Origin: Pseudopedobacter saltans DSM 12145
Lineage (GTDB): Bacteria; Bacteroidota; Bacteroidia; Sphingobacteriales; Sphingobacteriaceae
DNA: 64,000 bases
Assembly (NCBI RefSeq): GCF_000190735.1
Contig: NC_015177.1
Span: 2,418,001 to 2,482,000 of the forward strand
Direction of reading: 5' to 3'
Shown piece after piece: positions 51,242 through 59,545 of this stretch. Both the position numbers and the translations under genes were made by a program. The notes below the pieces were generated by a model. That model worked only from the letters and a program-made list of their open reading frames with translations. It was not told the DNA's origin and made no database searches. Numbering within the stretch: the stretch's first letter is position 1; each line of letters opens with the position of its first letter.

Positions 51242-52264
51242 ATGAAAGGACAAAAGATCCTAATTATAAGACTTTCTGCGATGGGCGACGTTGCTATGAC
51301 GGCGCCTGTTCTTAAACAACTAGCACAACAAAACCCGAAAAGTTCTTTTGTTTTTTTAACCCGTCCCTTATTTAAAGCTTTTTTAGAAGATCTTCCAAAT
51401 GTTACAGTTTTCCCTTTTGATCCTAATACCTATAAAGGAATAGCGGGATTATACAGATTATACAAAGAATTAAAAAAACAAAAAATCGATGCGGTAGCAG
51501 ATCTCCACTATAATCTTAGATCCAGAATACTTTCACTTTTTTTCTGGCTATCAGCTATTCCTATAGCTCATCTAAATAAAGGCCGAAAAGAAAAGAAAGC
51601 CCTTAGCAGAAAAGAAAATAAAACGAGACTTCCATTAGAGCCCACATGGAAACGATATACAGAAGTTTTTAAAAATTTAGGACTTGAAGCCTCTATTGAA
51701 AACAAATTAATTCGGCAAAAAGAAGATCTAAGCCCAGAAATATTAAGTATCACACAAGGCAAAAACGCACCTTGGATTGGTATTTCACCTTTTGCGCAAC
51801 ATATGCAAAAAGTCTACCCCCTAGATAAAATGGAAGATGTTATCCGGCAATTATCAAAATATAAGATTTTTATTTTTGGCGGCGGAACCGAAGAAAAACA
51901 GACTGCAGAAGTCTGGGAAAGAGAATATGAACACGTAACCTCTACAATTGGAAAGATAAAATTACAAGAAGAGTTAAAACTAATTTCCAATTTAGATGTC
52001 ATGATTAGTATGGATTCTTCTGGAATGCATATGGCATCTTTAAAAGGTGTGAGAGTAGTTTCCGTTTGGGGAGCTACACACCCATATGCGGGATTTTTAG
52101 GTTTTGGGCAGCAAGAATCCGACTGTGCGCAGATAGATCTGGAATGCAGACCGTGTTCTATCTATGGCAATAAGCCATGTTTCAGGGGCGATTTGGCCTG
52201 CTTAAACTGGTTAGCACCGGAAATCATTGTTACGAAAACAAAAAATATTCTACAAAATGTCTAA
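51242..52264 (+). CDS. Glycosyltransferase family 9 (heptosyltransferase-like)
   Basis: A 340-residue GT-B enzyme of the GT9 family, used for lipopolysaccharide core assembly. Visible: LIIRLSAMGDVAMTAPVLKQL at the N-terminus, the linker strand WIGISPFAQHMQKVYPL, and the donor-site MDSSGMHMASLKGVRVVSVWGATHP. ADP-heptose is the usual donor, but the Bacteroidota members are diverse and the true donor is open. It is directly fused in transcription with DUF4254 (0 bases) and overlaps the SixA gene by 8 bases. Confidence 0.88.
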   Translation: MKGQKILIIRLSAMGDVAMTAPVLKQLAQQNPKSSFVFLTRPLFKAFLEDLPNVTVFPFDPNTYKGIAGLYRLYKELKKQKIDAVADLHYNLRSRILSLFFWLSAIPIAHLNKGRKEKKALSRKENKTRLPLEPTWKRYTEVFKNLGLEASIENKLIRQKEDLSPEILSITQGKNAPWIGISPFAQHMQKVYPLDKMEDVIRQLSKYKIFIFGGGTEEKQTAEVWEREYEHVTSTIGKIKLQEELKLISNLDVMISMDSSGMHMASLKGVRVVSVWGATHPYAGFLGFGQQESDCAQIDLECRPCSIYGNKPCFRGDLACLNWLAPEIIVTKTKNILQNV

Positions 52265-52748
52265 ACAGTTATTGATCATCAGACATGCGTCTGCCGCATG
52301 GCCGGAAGATGTAAAATCTGACTTTGAAAGGCCCCTAAAGAAAAAAGGAATTAAAGAAGCTGAAGATTTAGGAGTTTTTCTAAAGCACAACCATATAGTT
52401 CCAGATCTGATAGCTTGCAGTCCTTCCAAGCGAACAAAGCAAACATTCAATCTCGTAAATCAGGAGTTAAAAATTCCGGTATCTTCTATCGTATTTGAAG
52501 AAACCATCTACGAAGCTTCTTATAAAACCTTATTCAAAATTGTCAATAATCTGAATAATTCACATCATCTCGTTGCCTTGGTTGGACATAATAACGGTAT
52601 TTCCGATTTGCTTAATTATCTGTCTAATGGCGACGAAATAAATCTCCCTCCCGCTGGTATTGCTCTTCTGGAATTCCCGTTTCATGACTGGAAAATGGTG
52701 AGCAACGGCTTGGCAGAAATTAAATTGTTGCATTACCCGGAAGACTAA
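52257..52748 (+). CDS. SixA-like histidine phosphatase
   Basis: A 163-residue histidine-phosphatase-superfamily protein from ATG 52257 (MSKQLLIIRHASAAW), where RHA supplies the phosphohistidine. The open frame extends ten codons upstream into the GT9 gene, which is not needed. The second histidine is in ALVGHNNGIS. The short single-domain form matches SixA, which dephosphorylates phosphohistidine proteins such as HPt domains; whether it acts on the HPt protein at 46040-46408 is speculative. Confidence 0.87.
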   Translation: MSKQLLIIRHASAAWPEDVKSDFERPLKKKGIKEAEDLGVFLKHNHIVPDLIACSPSKRTKQTFNLVNQELKIPVSSIVFEETIYEASYKTLFKIVNNLNNSHHLVALVGHNNGISDLLNYLSNGDEINLPPAGIALLEFPFHDWKMVSNGLAEIKLLHYPED

Positions 52749-52761
52749 ATCCTTAACTTTG
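52728..52761 (+). promoter_or_regulatory. mazG promoter within the end of the SixA gene
   Basis: TTG (52728-52730), 23 bases, then TAACTTTG (52754-52761), 5 bases from ATG 52767. Both elements are present at permitted spacing and predict a leaderless or near-leaderless mRNA. Confidence 0.5.
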
Positions 52762-52766
52762 TTCGC

Positions 52767-53555
52767 ATGGACGTTTTCGACACCCAACACACACCTGCTG
52801 AAGCTTTTAACAGACTACTAAACATAATGGACGACCTAAGGCTTAAATGTCCCTGGGACAAAAAACAGACATTAGAATCGTTAAGGCATTTAACAATTGA
52901 AGAAACTTACGAGTTGTCTGATGCCATTATCGACAACGATATGCAGGAAATCAAAAAAGAGCTTGGAGATATCATGCTGCATCTGGTTTTCTATGCTAAA
53001 ATAGGGTCCGAAACTAACGATTTTAACATTACTGATGTTTTAAATAGTGTTTGCGAAAAGCTAATTAACAGACATCCGCATATTTACGGCGACATTCAGG
53101 CAGACACAGAAGAAGCTGTAAAACAAAATTGGGAAAAAATTAAGCTTAAAGAAGGTAATAAATCTGTTTTGGGTGGAGTTCCATCTTCGCTACCTGCTTT
53201 AATAAAAGCTTCCAGAATTCAGGAAAAAGCCAGGGGTGTCGGATTCGACTGGGAAAATAAAAACCAGGTTTGGGAAAAAGTGCAGGAAGAGCTTCAGGAA
53301 TTTAGGGACGAATGTGAACAAAAAGATGCTGATCCGGAGAAAATAGAAAGCGAATTTGGCGATGTTCTTTTTTCATTGATCAATTATGCTCGTTTTATCA
53401 ATATCAATCCTGAAAACGCTTTGGAAAAAACCAATAAAAAATTCATTAAACGTTTTCAATATCTCGAAGAAAAAGCAAAAGATAACGGTAAGTCTTTGGA
53501 GGATATGACCTTGGCAGAAATGGATATTTTCTGGAACGAAGCCAAAAACTTATAA
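52767..53555 (+). CDS. mazG: Nucleoside triphosphate pyrophosphohydrolase MazG
   Basis: A 262-residue protein with two all-alpha MazG domains. Each has its metal-binding acidic motif: EETYELSDAI with KKELGDIMLH in the first (about 50-75) and EELQEFRDE with ESEFGDVLFSL in the second. It hydrolyses NTPs to NMP and pyrophosphate, a housecleaning role and ppGpp-linked in E. coli. CPWDKKQTLESLRHLTIEETYE near the start is diagnostic. The length matches the E. coli enzyme. Confidence 0.94.
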   Translation: MDVFDTQHTPAEAFNRLLNIMDDLRLKCPWDKKQTLESLRHLTIEETYELSDAIIDNDMQEIKKELGDIMLHLVFYAKIGSETNDFNITDVLNSVCEKLINRHPHIYGDIQADTEEAVKQNWEKIKLKEGNKSVLGGVPSSLPALIKASRIQEKARGVGFDWENKNQVWEKVQEELQEFRDECEQKDADPEKIESEFGDVLFSLINYARFININPENALEKTNKKFIKRFQYLEEKAKDNGKSLEDMTLAEMDIFWNEAKNL

Positions 53556-53596
53556 ATTCTTTTAAACAGCTGTATCATAAGCAAATATTTATACGT

Positions 53597-53615
53597 ATTG
53601 CCCATAAAGGGCAAT
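53597..53615 (+). promoter_or_regulatory. Hairpin immediately upstream of the lipoprotein start codon
   Basis: A perfect 7-bp G+C-containing stem ATTGCCC-ATAAA-GGGCAAT ends 3 bases before ATG 53619. No U tract follows, so it is not a standard terminator. It could hide the ribosome-landing site of the sigma-factor operon. Confidence 0.45.
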
Positions 53616-53618
53616 GCT

Positions 53619-54029
53619 ATGTATTTAAACAATTTACAATCTTACACATTTGCATCAATTCTGTTATTATTTGTAGCATTTATATCCTGTGAAAGGAGTT
53701 CATCGCTCACAAATGATAAAACTTATTCAGGTTCTTTTTATACCAAAAATTTAGCAAAGGACTATGCTCCCACTTCATTTACCTTAATTTTGGAAAAAGG
53801 AAAATATATCTTTACACCTCTCGAAAATTCTCCAATGAAACCCAGTAGCGGAACATATGTTCTTAAAGATAAACTGATCTCTTTTACAGACGAAAACATG
53901 TGGACAGCGGATTTTGATTGGAACCTTATTTTTACAGGCGACTTTTATATTTCCGAAAACAATAAAGAGATTATATTGACGAAAAAACGAGACGATAATT
54001 TTAAGTATATTTATATACTGGAGAAATAG
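53619..54029 (+). CDS. Small lipoprotein of unknown function
   Basis: A 136-residue lipoprotein from ATG 53619; the lipobox FISC follows a hydrophobic leader (about residues 10-24). The mature part is a predicted beta-rich domain with several alternating strands (SGSFYTKNL, TFTLILEKGKYIFT, SGTYVLKDKLISFTDE) reminiscent of small lipocalin-like or META-like domains, but I do not recognise it. It is 9 bases ahead of an ECF sigma factor, so probably part of the same envelope-stress operon. Confidence 0.7.
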   Translation: MYLNNLQSYTFASILLLFVAFISCERSSSLTNDKTYSGSFYTKNLAKDYAPTSFTLILEKGKYIFTPLENSPMKPSSGTYVLKDKLISFTDENMWTADFDWNLIFTGDFYISENNKEIILTKKRDDNFKYIYILEK

Positions 54030-54038
54030 CCGAGATTG

Positions 54039-54605
54039 ATGAAAAGTTCTTATAGCAAGTTTAGCGATCAGGAATTGATCATAAAATGCCGTAAAGATGA
54101 TTACAAAGCGCAGGAAGCACTTTATAAACGTTTTTACGCCTATGCTATGGGAATTTCTTTAAGATACTGCATAAATAGAGATGACGCCCTAGAAGCCGTT
54201 AACGACTCTTTTATTAAGCTTTTTAAAACAATCAAAACCTTTGAGGATCATCGTTTAATAAAACCCTGGTTTAGGCAAATTGTCGTTAATTCGTCCATCG
54301 ATAATAGGAGAAAGAACCTAAAACATTCAGCAGCTTTAGATATTGAATATGCTGATGAAAAACCCACAGACTTTAATGCTATAGCAAAAATAAATGCGGA
54401 AGACATATTAAAACTATTAGACTGTCTTCCCGAAATACACAAAGTAGTATTCAATTTATATGAGATTGACGGATATTCACACGAAGAAATAGCAGACATT
54501 TTAGACATACCGTCAAGCAGTTCCAGAGTATATTTATCCCGGGCGAAAGACAAGTTGAGAAAATTGGTTAATAGTAGATTTTTAGATCATGAAAGAGCAG
54601 TTTGA
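54039..54605 (+). CDS. ECF-type RNA polymerase sigma factor
   Basis: A 188-residue sigma-70 family protein with region 2 (LYKRFYAYAMGISLRYCINRDDALEAVNDSFIKLFKTI, about 24-62, including the -10 binding helix) and region 4 (about 128-180, KVVFNLYEIDGYSHEEIADILDIPSSSSRVYLSRAKDKL). It has no region 1.1 or 3. I took ATG 54039 rather than the TTG one codon upstream. Its last 17 bases overlap the next gene, the probable membrane partner. Confidence 0.92.
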   Translation: MKSSYSKFSDQELIIKCRKDDYKAQEALYKRFYAYAMGISLRYCINRDDALEAVNDSFIKLFKTIKTFEDHRLIKPWFRQIVVNSSIDNRRKNLKHSAALDIEYADEKPTDFNAIAKINAEDILKLLDCLPEIHKVVFNLYEIDGYSHEEIADILDIPSSSSRVYLSRAKDKLRKLVNSRFLDHERAV

Positions 54606-55917
54606 TAAGGTTTTAAGAGATCATATAAAAGATACTTTTGACGAGTATGACGATGGCATGGCTCATGATGGCTGGTTACATTATCAAAAAAAGTTGCGAA
54701 ACAAAAGGCGTAGAACAGTTTTATTATGGACATTGCCTTCGGGTATCGCGGCTTCTTTGTTATTTTTAATGTTTTTTAGTACAAGTGATCAACTCCACAT
54801 CGATGATGGAAATAAGCTTGTCGTGAAAGAGAAGCCATTGAAAGACATCGTTGATAAAGAAAACAATAGTCCTGTTCTTTCTCCCCCATTACATAAGGAG
54901 TCACAAAATCGTGTAGATAAGTATTCTGCAGATAAAAGGAATCACAAGCTTTTACATAATCAGGAAAGCTATTTATCAAATAACGTTAGGACCGCGGATA
55001 ATGAGATAATAGCTCCAATAGATAACCATGAAACGCTTGTAGAGGAATTTTCTTTAAATAATAAAGAAATCCCTGCTAGTAATAAAACTGATTATAGAGA
55101 CGTTTCAAACGAAGAATCACTTATCGCTATAGAAAAACCGAAGAGTTTACTTGATGAAGAAGAAAATGCTCCGGTTTATGCAGATATAGCAAATAGCAGA
55201 TCTTCTTTTGCTTACGACAAAAGTCAAAAAAACAGTGCTTCGTTTAAAAATAAATTGAGGAATCTCCGATTGTCATTGGACGCCTCTACTTATATGAACT
55301 TTTCAGATGCTGGTATAAACGATCATATTAATATTTCTATTGGTATTGTATCCGAATATCAGATTAGCAAAAAACTAAGTATATATTCTGGCATTAACGT
55401 CAATAGGCAGTCCAGCTCTTTTTCTCATGAAATATTAGCTACACCGCAAGACAATACCATGCAAGCCATGGCCCTAACTAATTCTATAGCTTCTATTGTC
55501 AACGGTCAATTTACTGATGCTAAATTAGTAGGTTTGGATATCCCAATAAACCTCAGGTATTCCACAAATAACAAAAAGATAAATTGGTTTGTCAGTTCCG
55601 GATTGAGCTCTTATGCGCTAATCAGTGAGAAATATCTTAATAATTTTTCTGTAACCAGATTTGCATTCAGTGGTGTGGAGACAAGTACCGTTTCTACAGT
55701 AGAAGAGCATTCTGAAAGCCCGATATCAAGTTTTCAATTCGCTAGAAGTGTAAACTTTTCTTTTGGAGTTGCATTTCCGCTAAAAAAAGTCACCACACTT
55801 TCTATAGAACCTTTTATGAAGTATCCACTTAAACAGTTCGGACAACAAAATTTATCACTTGGAGCAAGCGGAGTTAGTGTAAAAATGCACTTAAATAAAA
55901 ACTTATTTAAAAACTAA
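54589..55917 (+). CDS. Putative anti-sigma/beta-barrel membrane protein
   Basis: A 442-residue protein with an unusual layout. The N-terminal 42 residues are soluble and acidic, then basic (KKLRNKRRR), followed by one membrane helix (43-63, VLLWTLPSGIAASLLFLMFF), a Ser/Asn/Glu-rich periplasmic linker (about 70-215) and a C-terminal domain (about 220-440) of alternating strands such as SIGIVSEYQISKKLSIYSGI and FSFGVAFPLKK. That domain resembles an outer-membrane beta-barrel. The gene overlaps the ECF gene by 17 bases, so the N-terminus is a fair candidate for the anti-sigma function. Its 3' end overlaps the convergent permease gene by 15 bases. Confidence 0.7.
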   Translation: MKEQFDKVLRDHIKDTFDEYDDGMAHDGWLHYQKKLRNKRRRTVLLWTLPSGIAASLLFLMFFSTSDQLHIDDGNKLVVKEKPLKDIVDKENNSPVLSPPLHKESQNRVDKYSADKRNHKLLHNQESYLSNNVRTADNEIIAPIDNHETLVEEFSLNNKEIPASNKTDYRDVSNEESLIAIEKPKSLLDEEENAPVYADIANSRSSFAYDKSQKNSASFKNKLRNLRLSLDASTYMNFSDAGINDHINISIGIVSEYQISKKLSIYSGINVNRQSSSFSHEILATPQDNTMQAMALTNSIASIVNGQFTDAKLVGLDIPINLRYSTNNKKINWFVSSGLSSYALISEKYLNNFSVTRFAFSGVETSTVSTVEEHSESPISSFQFARSVNFSFGVAFPLKKVTTLSIEPFMKYPLKQFGQQNLSLGASGVSVKMHLNKNLFKN

Positions 55918-57120
55918 CGCCCTTATCGGAGAGATTTTGCTCACTAGCATAGAAGGAATTAATAAAACTAAAAGGCAGACAAAAACTGTCCCTAAATTAA
56001 TCGCTAATACATCCACCCATTCGAAATGTATAGGAATAAAACTCATATAATATGAAGCCTCGTCCAGTTTTAAAAAATGGGTTCGTTCTTGTATATAACC
56101 TAGCCCCAAACCCAACAGATTTCCCAAAAACAGACCTATTACGATAAGATAAAATGCATTATAGAGAAATATCTTTCTGATTCCCCAATTCGATTCGCCT
56201 AAAGCTTTCAATAAACCAATCATTGATGTGCGCTCCAATATCATTATTAATAAAGCGGAGATCATATTAATTATAGCTACTATTAGCATTAAAATTAATA
56301 CAACCTGTGCATTGATATCCAATAAAGAAAGCCATTCGAAAATTGTTGAATACATTTCTGTTATTGGCACTGCTTTTAAAGACATTTGAATCTTATCCGA
56401 AATTTCATAGGCATTCTTTTCCAGTTGAGTAAAATCACCTATCCGGACTTCATACCCACCTACTTCGCCCTCCTTCCACTTATTTAATCTTCTAATAAGA
56501 TCTAAATCGCCAATCACATAGGTTTTATCAACTTCTTCTACTCCCGTACTATAAATGCCAACTATTTCAAATTTTCTTTTTCTTAGCGATTCCTGTACAA
56601 AATACATCAGAAAACTATCTCCCACTTTTAAATTTAAACGGGAAGCCATATTTTCCGAAATAACAATTTGTTGTCCAGAATTAACTCCTTTGAAATTTAT
56701 TCCTCTTCCTTCTTTCAAAATCTTGTCAAAAGATTCGGTATCATAAGTTTCATCGATACCTTTAAACACCACTCCTTCTACTTCTTCGTCTGTTTTTATA
56801 ATACCCGGCTTTGTGGCAAAAGGTACTACACTTCGTATATTTTTATCTTCGGATAACTTAACCTTACTCGAATCATCCAAAACAAAGGGCTTATTTTCGT
56901 AAGAAGTATTCAGATCGTAATTTTGGATTAGAATATCGCCACTAAATCCTCTAACTTTATCTCTGATTTCGTTTTTAAACCCCTTCATTACTGCAATAGA
57001 CAATAGCATAACGCTTAGTCCCAGCATGATTCCGGCTATTGCTATACGCACAATCAACTTTGAGAAAGTACGCTCGGCTTTAAAAGAGATTCTTTTGGCT
57101 ATGAATAATCCTAGATTCAA
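55903..57120 (-). CDS. ABC transporter permease of LolC/LolE type
   Basis: A 405-residue membrane protein with the lipoprotein-releasing (LolC/E, FtsX-like) layout: a short N-terminal region, helix 1 (about 22-46, VRIAIAGIMLGLSVMLLSIAVM), a large periplasmic domain (about 50-270), and three C-terminal helices from about 280 (VVLILMLIVAIINMISALLIMI). LERTSMIGLLKALGESNW is the family's cytoplasmic loop. It would act with a LolD-type ATPase, which is not adjacent. Convergent with the sigma operon, with 15 bases of overlap. Confidence 0.9.
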   Translation of the reverse strand: MNLGLFIAKRISFKAERTFSKLIVRIAIAGIMLGLSVMLLSIAVMKGFKNEIRDKVRGFSGDILIQNYDLNTSYENKPFVLDDSSKVKLSEDKNIRSVVPFATKPGIIKTDEEVEGVVFKGIDETYDTESFDKILKEGRGINFKGVNSGQQIVISENMASRLNLKVGDSFLMYFVQESLRKRKFEIVGIYSTGVEEVDKTYVIGDLDLIRRLNKWKEGEVGGYEVRIGDFTQLEKNAYEISDKIQMSLKAVPITEMYSTIFEWLSLLDINAQVVLILMLIVAIINMISALLIMILERTSMIGLLKALGESNWGIRKIFLYNAFYLIVIGLFLGNLLGLGLGYIQERTHFLKLDEASYYMSFIPIHFEWVDVLAINLGTVFVCLLVLLIPSMLVSKISPIRALVFK

Positions 57121-57222
57121 CGGCTTTTTATTTATTTTTACAGTAACAAAGATGCAATCATTTCACGTAAATAGGAAAAGCTTAACCAAAGAGTTGTTGC
57201 TTTTTCAAATAAAAAAATTGAT

Positions 57223-58446
57223 ATGAAAAAATCACTTTATCTCTCGCTTATTATCAGCTGTATTTCATTCAGCTGCCAATCCTCCACTACAAGGAATAAA
57301 AACCAACAGAAAAGCGTAATTCCAGTTGAGCAACCTGCTAAGAAAATATTAACCGGAGCAGATCAAACAGAAAAATATCTGCCCCTTTTAAAAGGTAAAA
57401 AAGTTGGGCTTGTTGTTAATCAAACTGCTCAAATCAACGGAATCTCTTTGGTTGACACTTTACAAGCGAGAGGCGTGGATATAAGAGCAATATTTGGACC
57501 AGAACACGGATTCAGGGGCGATGCAGATGCTGGCGAAAAAGTAGGGAATTATATAGATAAAAAATCTGGACTACCTGTAATCTCTTTATATGGCAAAAAA
57601 CACGCTCCTTCTAAAGAAGATTTAAAAGGGATAGACATTTTGATTTTTGATATTCAAGATGTTGGCGTACGATTTTATACCTACACCATTACAATGGCTT
57701 ATGTGATGCAAGCCTGTGCTGACAATAATATTCCAATGATGATTCTGGATAGGCCGAATCCTAATGGATTGTTAATTGACGGTCCTATATTAGATCCGAA
57801 ATTCAAGTCCGGAGTCGGAATGCATCAAATCCCTATCGGTCACGGTTTAACAATCGCCGAATTTGCACAAATGGTAAACGGGGAAAACTGGTTGGAAAAT
57901 AAAAAAAAATGCGAATTGCAAATTATAAAGTTAGCAAATTATGCCCATGGAATGAGATATTCTTTGCCTGTAAAACCTTCTCCAAACCTTCCTAATGAAC
58001 TTTCGATCTATCTCTATCCTAGTCTATGTATGTTTGAAGGCACTGCCATAAGTCAGGGAAGAGGAACTACATACCCTTTTCAGGTTTTAGGCCATCCACT
58101 TTTAAAAGGAAAATATCAATTTCATTTCACTCCTGTAAGTATTCAGGGAATGAGCAAACAACCTCCTTTAGAGAATCAGATTTGCTATGGTATAGATTTT
58201 AGAGAGACAGACATAGAAAAAACAAGAAAACAAGACAAACTGAACATAAAAATCATTCTGGACTTGTACAAAGCCTTTCCTGAAAAAGAAAAATTTTTCA
58301 CACCATTTTTTAATAAACTCGCTGGAAATGACATTTTAATGCAGCAAATAATAGATGGCAAAACTGAAGAAGAAATCAGAAAATCATGGGAATCGGATTT
58401 AAAAAAGTACAAAGAGACCAGAAATAAATATCTTTTGTACAACTAA
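57223..58446 (+). CDS. NamZ-like exo-beta-N-acetylmuramidase (DUF1343)
   Basis: A 407-residue lipoprotein (lipobox SFSC, Cys19) of the DUF1343 family, whose characterised members (NamZ, GH171) release N-acetylmuramic acid from peptidoglycan fragments. Features: VGLVVNQTAQING, GPEHGFRGDADAGE (about 92-105), the LILDRPNPNG-like MILDRPNPNGLLIDG and EGTAISQGRGTTYPFQVLGHP. The location is the periplasm or outer membrane. It probably recycles cell-wall muropeptides. It is divergent from the permease gene and followed by fmt after 52 bases. Confidence 0.85.
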   Translation: MKKSLYLSLIISCISFSCQSSTTRNKNQQKSVIPVEQPAKKILTGADQTEKYLPLLKGKKVGLVVNQTAQINGISLVDTLQARGVDIRAIFGPEHGFRGDADAGEKVGNYIDKKSGLPVISLYGKKHAPSKEDLKGIDILIFDIQDVGVRFYTYTITMAYVMQACADNNIPMMILDRPNPNGLLIDGPILDPKFKSGVGMHQIPIGHGLTIAEFAQMVNGENWLENKKKCELQIIKLANYAHGMRYSLPVKPSPNLPNELSIYLYPSLCMFEGTAISQGRGTTYPFQVLGHPLLKGKYQFHFTPVSIQGMSKQPPLENQICYGIDFRETDIEKTRKQDKLNIKIILDLYKAFPEKEKFFTPFFNKLAGNDILMQQIIDGKTEEEIRKSWESDLKKYKETRNKYLLYN

Positions 58447-58498
58447 CGAGTTTGTTTTAAAATATTCATTTTCGCATATCTATAATATTTTATATAAA

Positions 58499-59413
58499 AT
58501 GAGAATTGTATTCATGGGAACTCCTGATTTTGCTGTGGCATCTCTTGATGCTATGATAAAAGCAGGATTCGATATAGTTGGTGTAGTCACTGCACCTGAT
58601 AAACCTTCTGGTAGAGGACAAAAAATAGCTGAATCTGCCGTGAAAAAATATGCAACAGAACACAATCTAAAAGTACTACAACCGGTAAAATTAAAGGATC
58701 CAGGTTTTATCAGCGAATTAAGGGCCTTGAAAGCTGATCTGCAAATCGTTGTGGCATTCCGTATGCTTCCTGAAATTGTCTGGAATATGCCTCCAAAAGG
58801 AACAATAAACCTGCATGCTTCATTACTTCCTCAATATCGTGGTGCGGCACCTATAAACTGGGCAATCCTGAATGGAGATAAAGAATCCGGCGTTACTACT
58901 TTTTTTCTGCAGCATGAGATAGATACAGGAAATATTCTATTTAAAGAAAAAATAGACATACAGGAGGATATGACAGCTGGCGAACTACATGACAAGCTCA
59001 TGTTTGTTGGAGCTGAACTACTCGTGAAAACTATAAAAGCAGTGGAATCCGGAGACTATGTGGAAAAACCTCAAGATCAATTCGCCGCAGAAACTTTGGT
59101 TCATGCCCCGAAAATATTTAAAGAAGATTGCGAGATTGATTGGAATTCAAACACCAAACAGGTCTATAATTTAATCAGAGGCATGAGCCCATATCCTACT
59201 GCATTTACTTCACTAAATGGAAAAGGCTTAAAAATATTTGCTGCTGAAAAGCAGGAAAAAAGTGTAGGTATAAAAGCGGGAGAATTTATTACAGATAACA
59301 AAACCTATCTGAAATTTGCAACTTCTGACGGACTAATCTCTATAAAAGAACTCCAACTTGAGGGTAAAAAAAGAATGAAAATAGACGAATTCTTACGGGG
59401 AACGAAGTTATAA
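58499..59413 (+). CDS. fmt: Methionyl-tRNA formyltransferase
   Basis: A 304-residue enzyme that formylates initiator Met-tRNA with 10-formyl-THF. Family motifs: RIVFMGTPDFAV at the start, the NLHASLLPQYRGAAPINWAI catalytic stretch (about 101-120) with the active Asn and His, and HEIDTGNIL. The C-terminal OB-fold region (from about 205) includes RGMSPYPTAFT. The usual partner def (peptide deformylase) is not adjacent. Confidence 0.95.
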   Translation: MRIVFMGTPDFAVASLDAMIKAGFDIVGVVTAPDKPSGRGQKIAESAVKKYATEHNLKVLQPVKLKDPGFISELRALKADLQIVVAFRMLPEIVWNMPPKGTINLHASLLPQYRGAAPINWAILNGDKESGVTTFFLQHEIDTGNILFKEKIDIQEDMTAGELHDKLMFVGAELLVKTIKAVESGDYVEKPQDQFAAETLVHAPKIFKEDCEIDWNSNTKQVYNLIRGMSPYPTAFTSLNGKGLKIFAAEKQEKSVGIKAGEFITDNKTYLKFATSDGLISIKELQLEGKKRMKIDEFLRGTKL

Positions 59414-59438
59414 TCAAGGTACTTTTATTTAGATTTAA

Positions 59439-59480
59439 GGGAAATATTTCTTTTGGGAATGACCGAAAGAAATATTTCCC
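59439..59480. repeat. 15-bp inverted repeat between convergent fmt and aminotransferase genes
   Basis: Perfect arms GGGAAATATTTCTTT (59439-59453) and the complement (59466-59480) with a 12-base loop. No T or A tract follows on either strand, so it is not a typical intrinsic terminator, though its place between two gene ends suggests that role. Confidence 0.6.
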
Positions 59481-59545
59481 CTAATCGAACTGAATCACTC
59501 TAAAGTAGCTTAAATGGCAACGTTTTTAATTTGGCATATTTCCTT

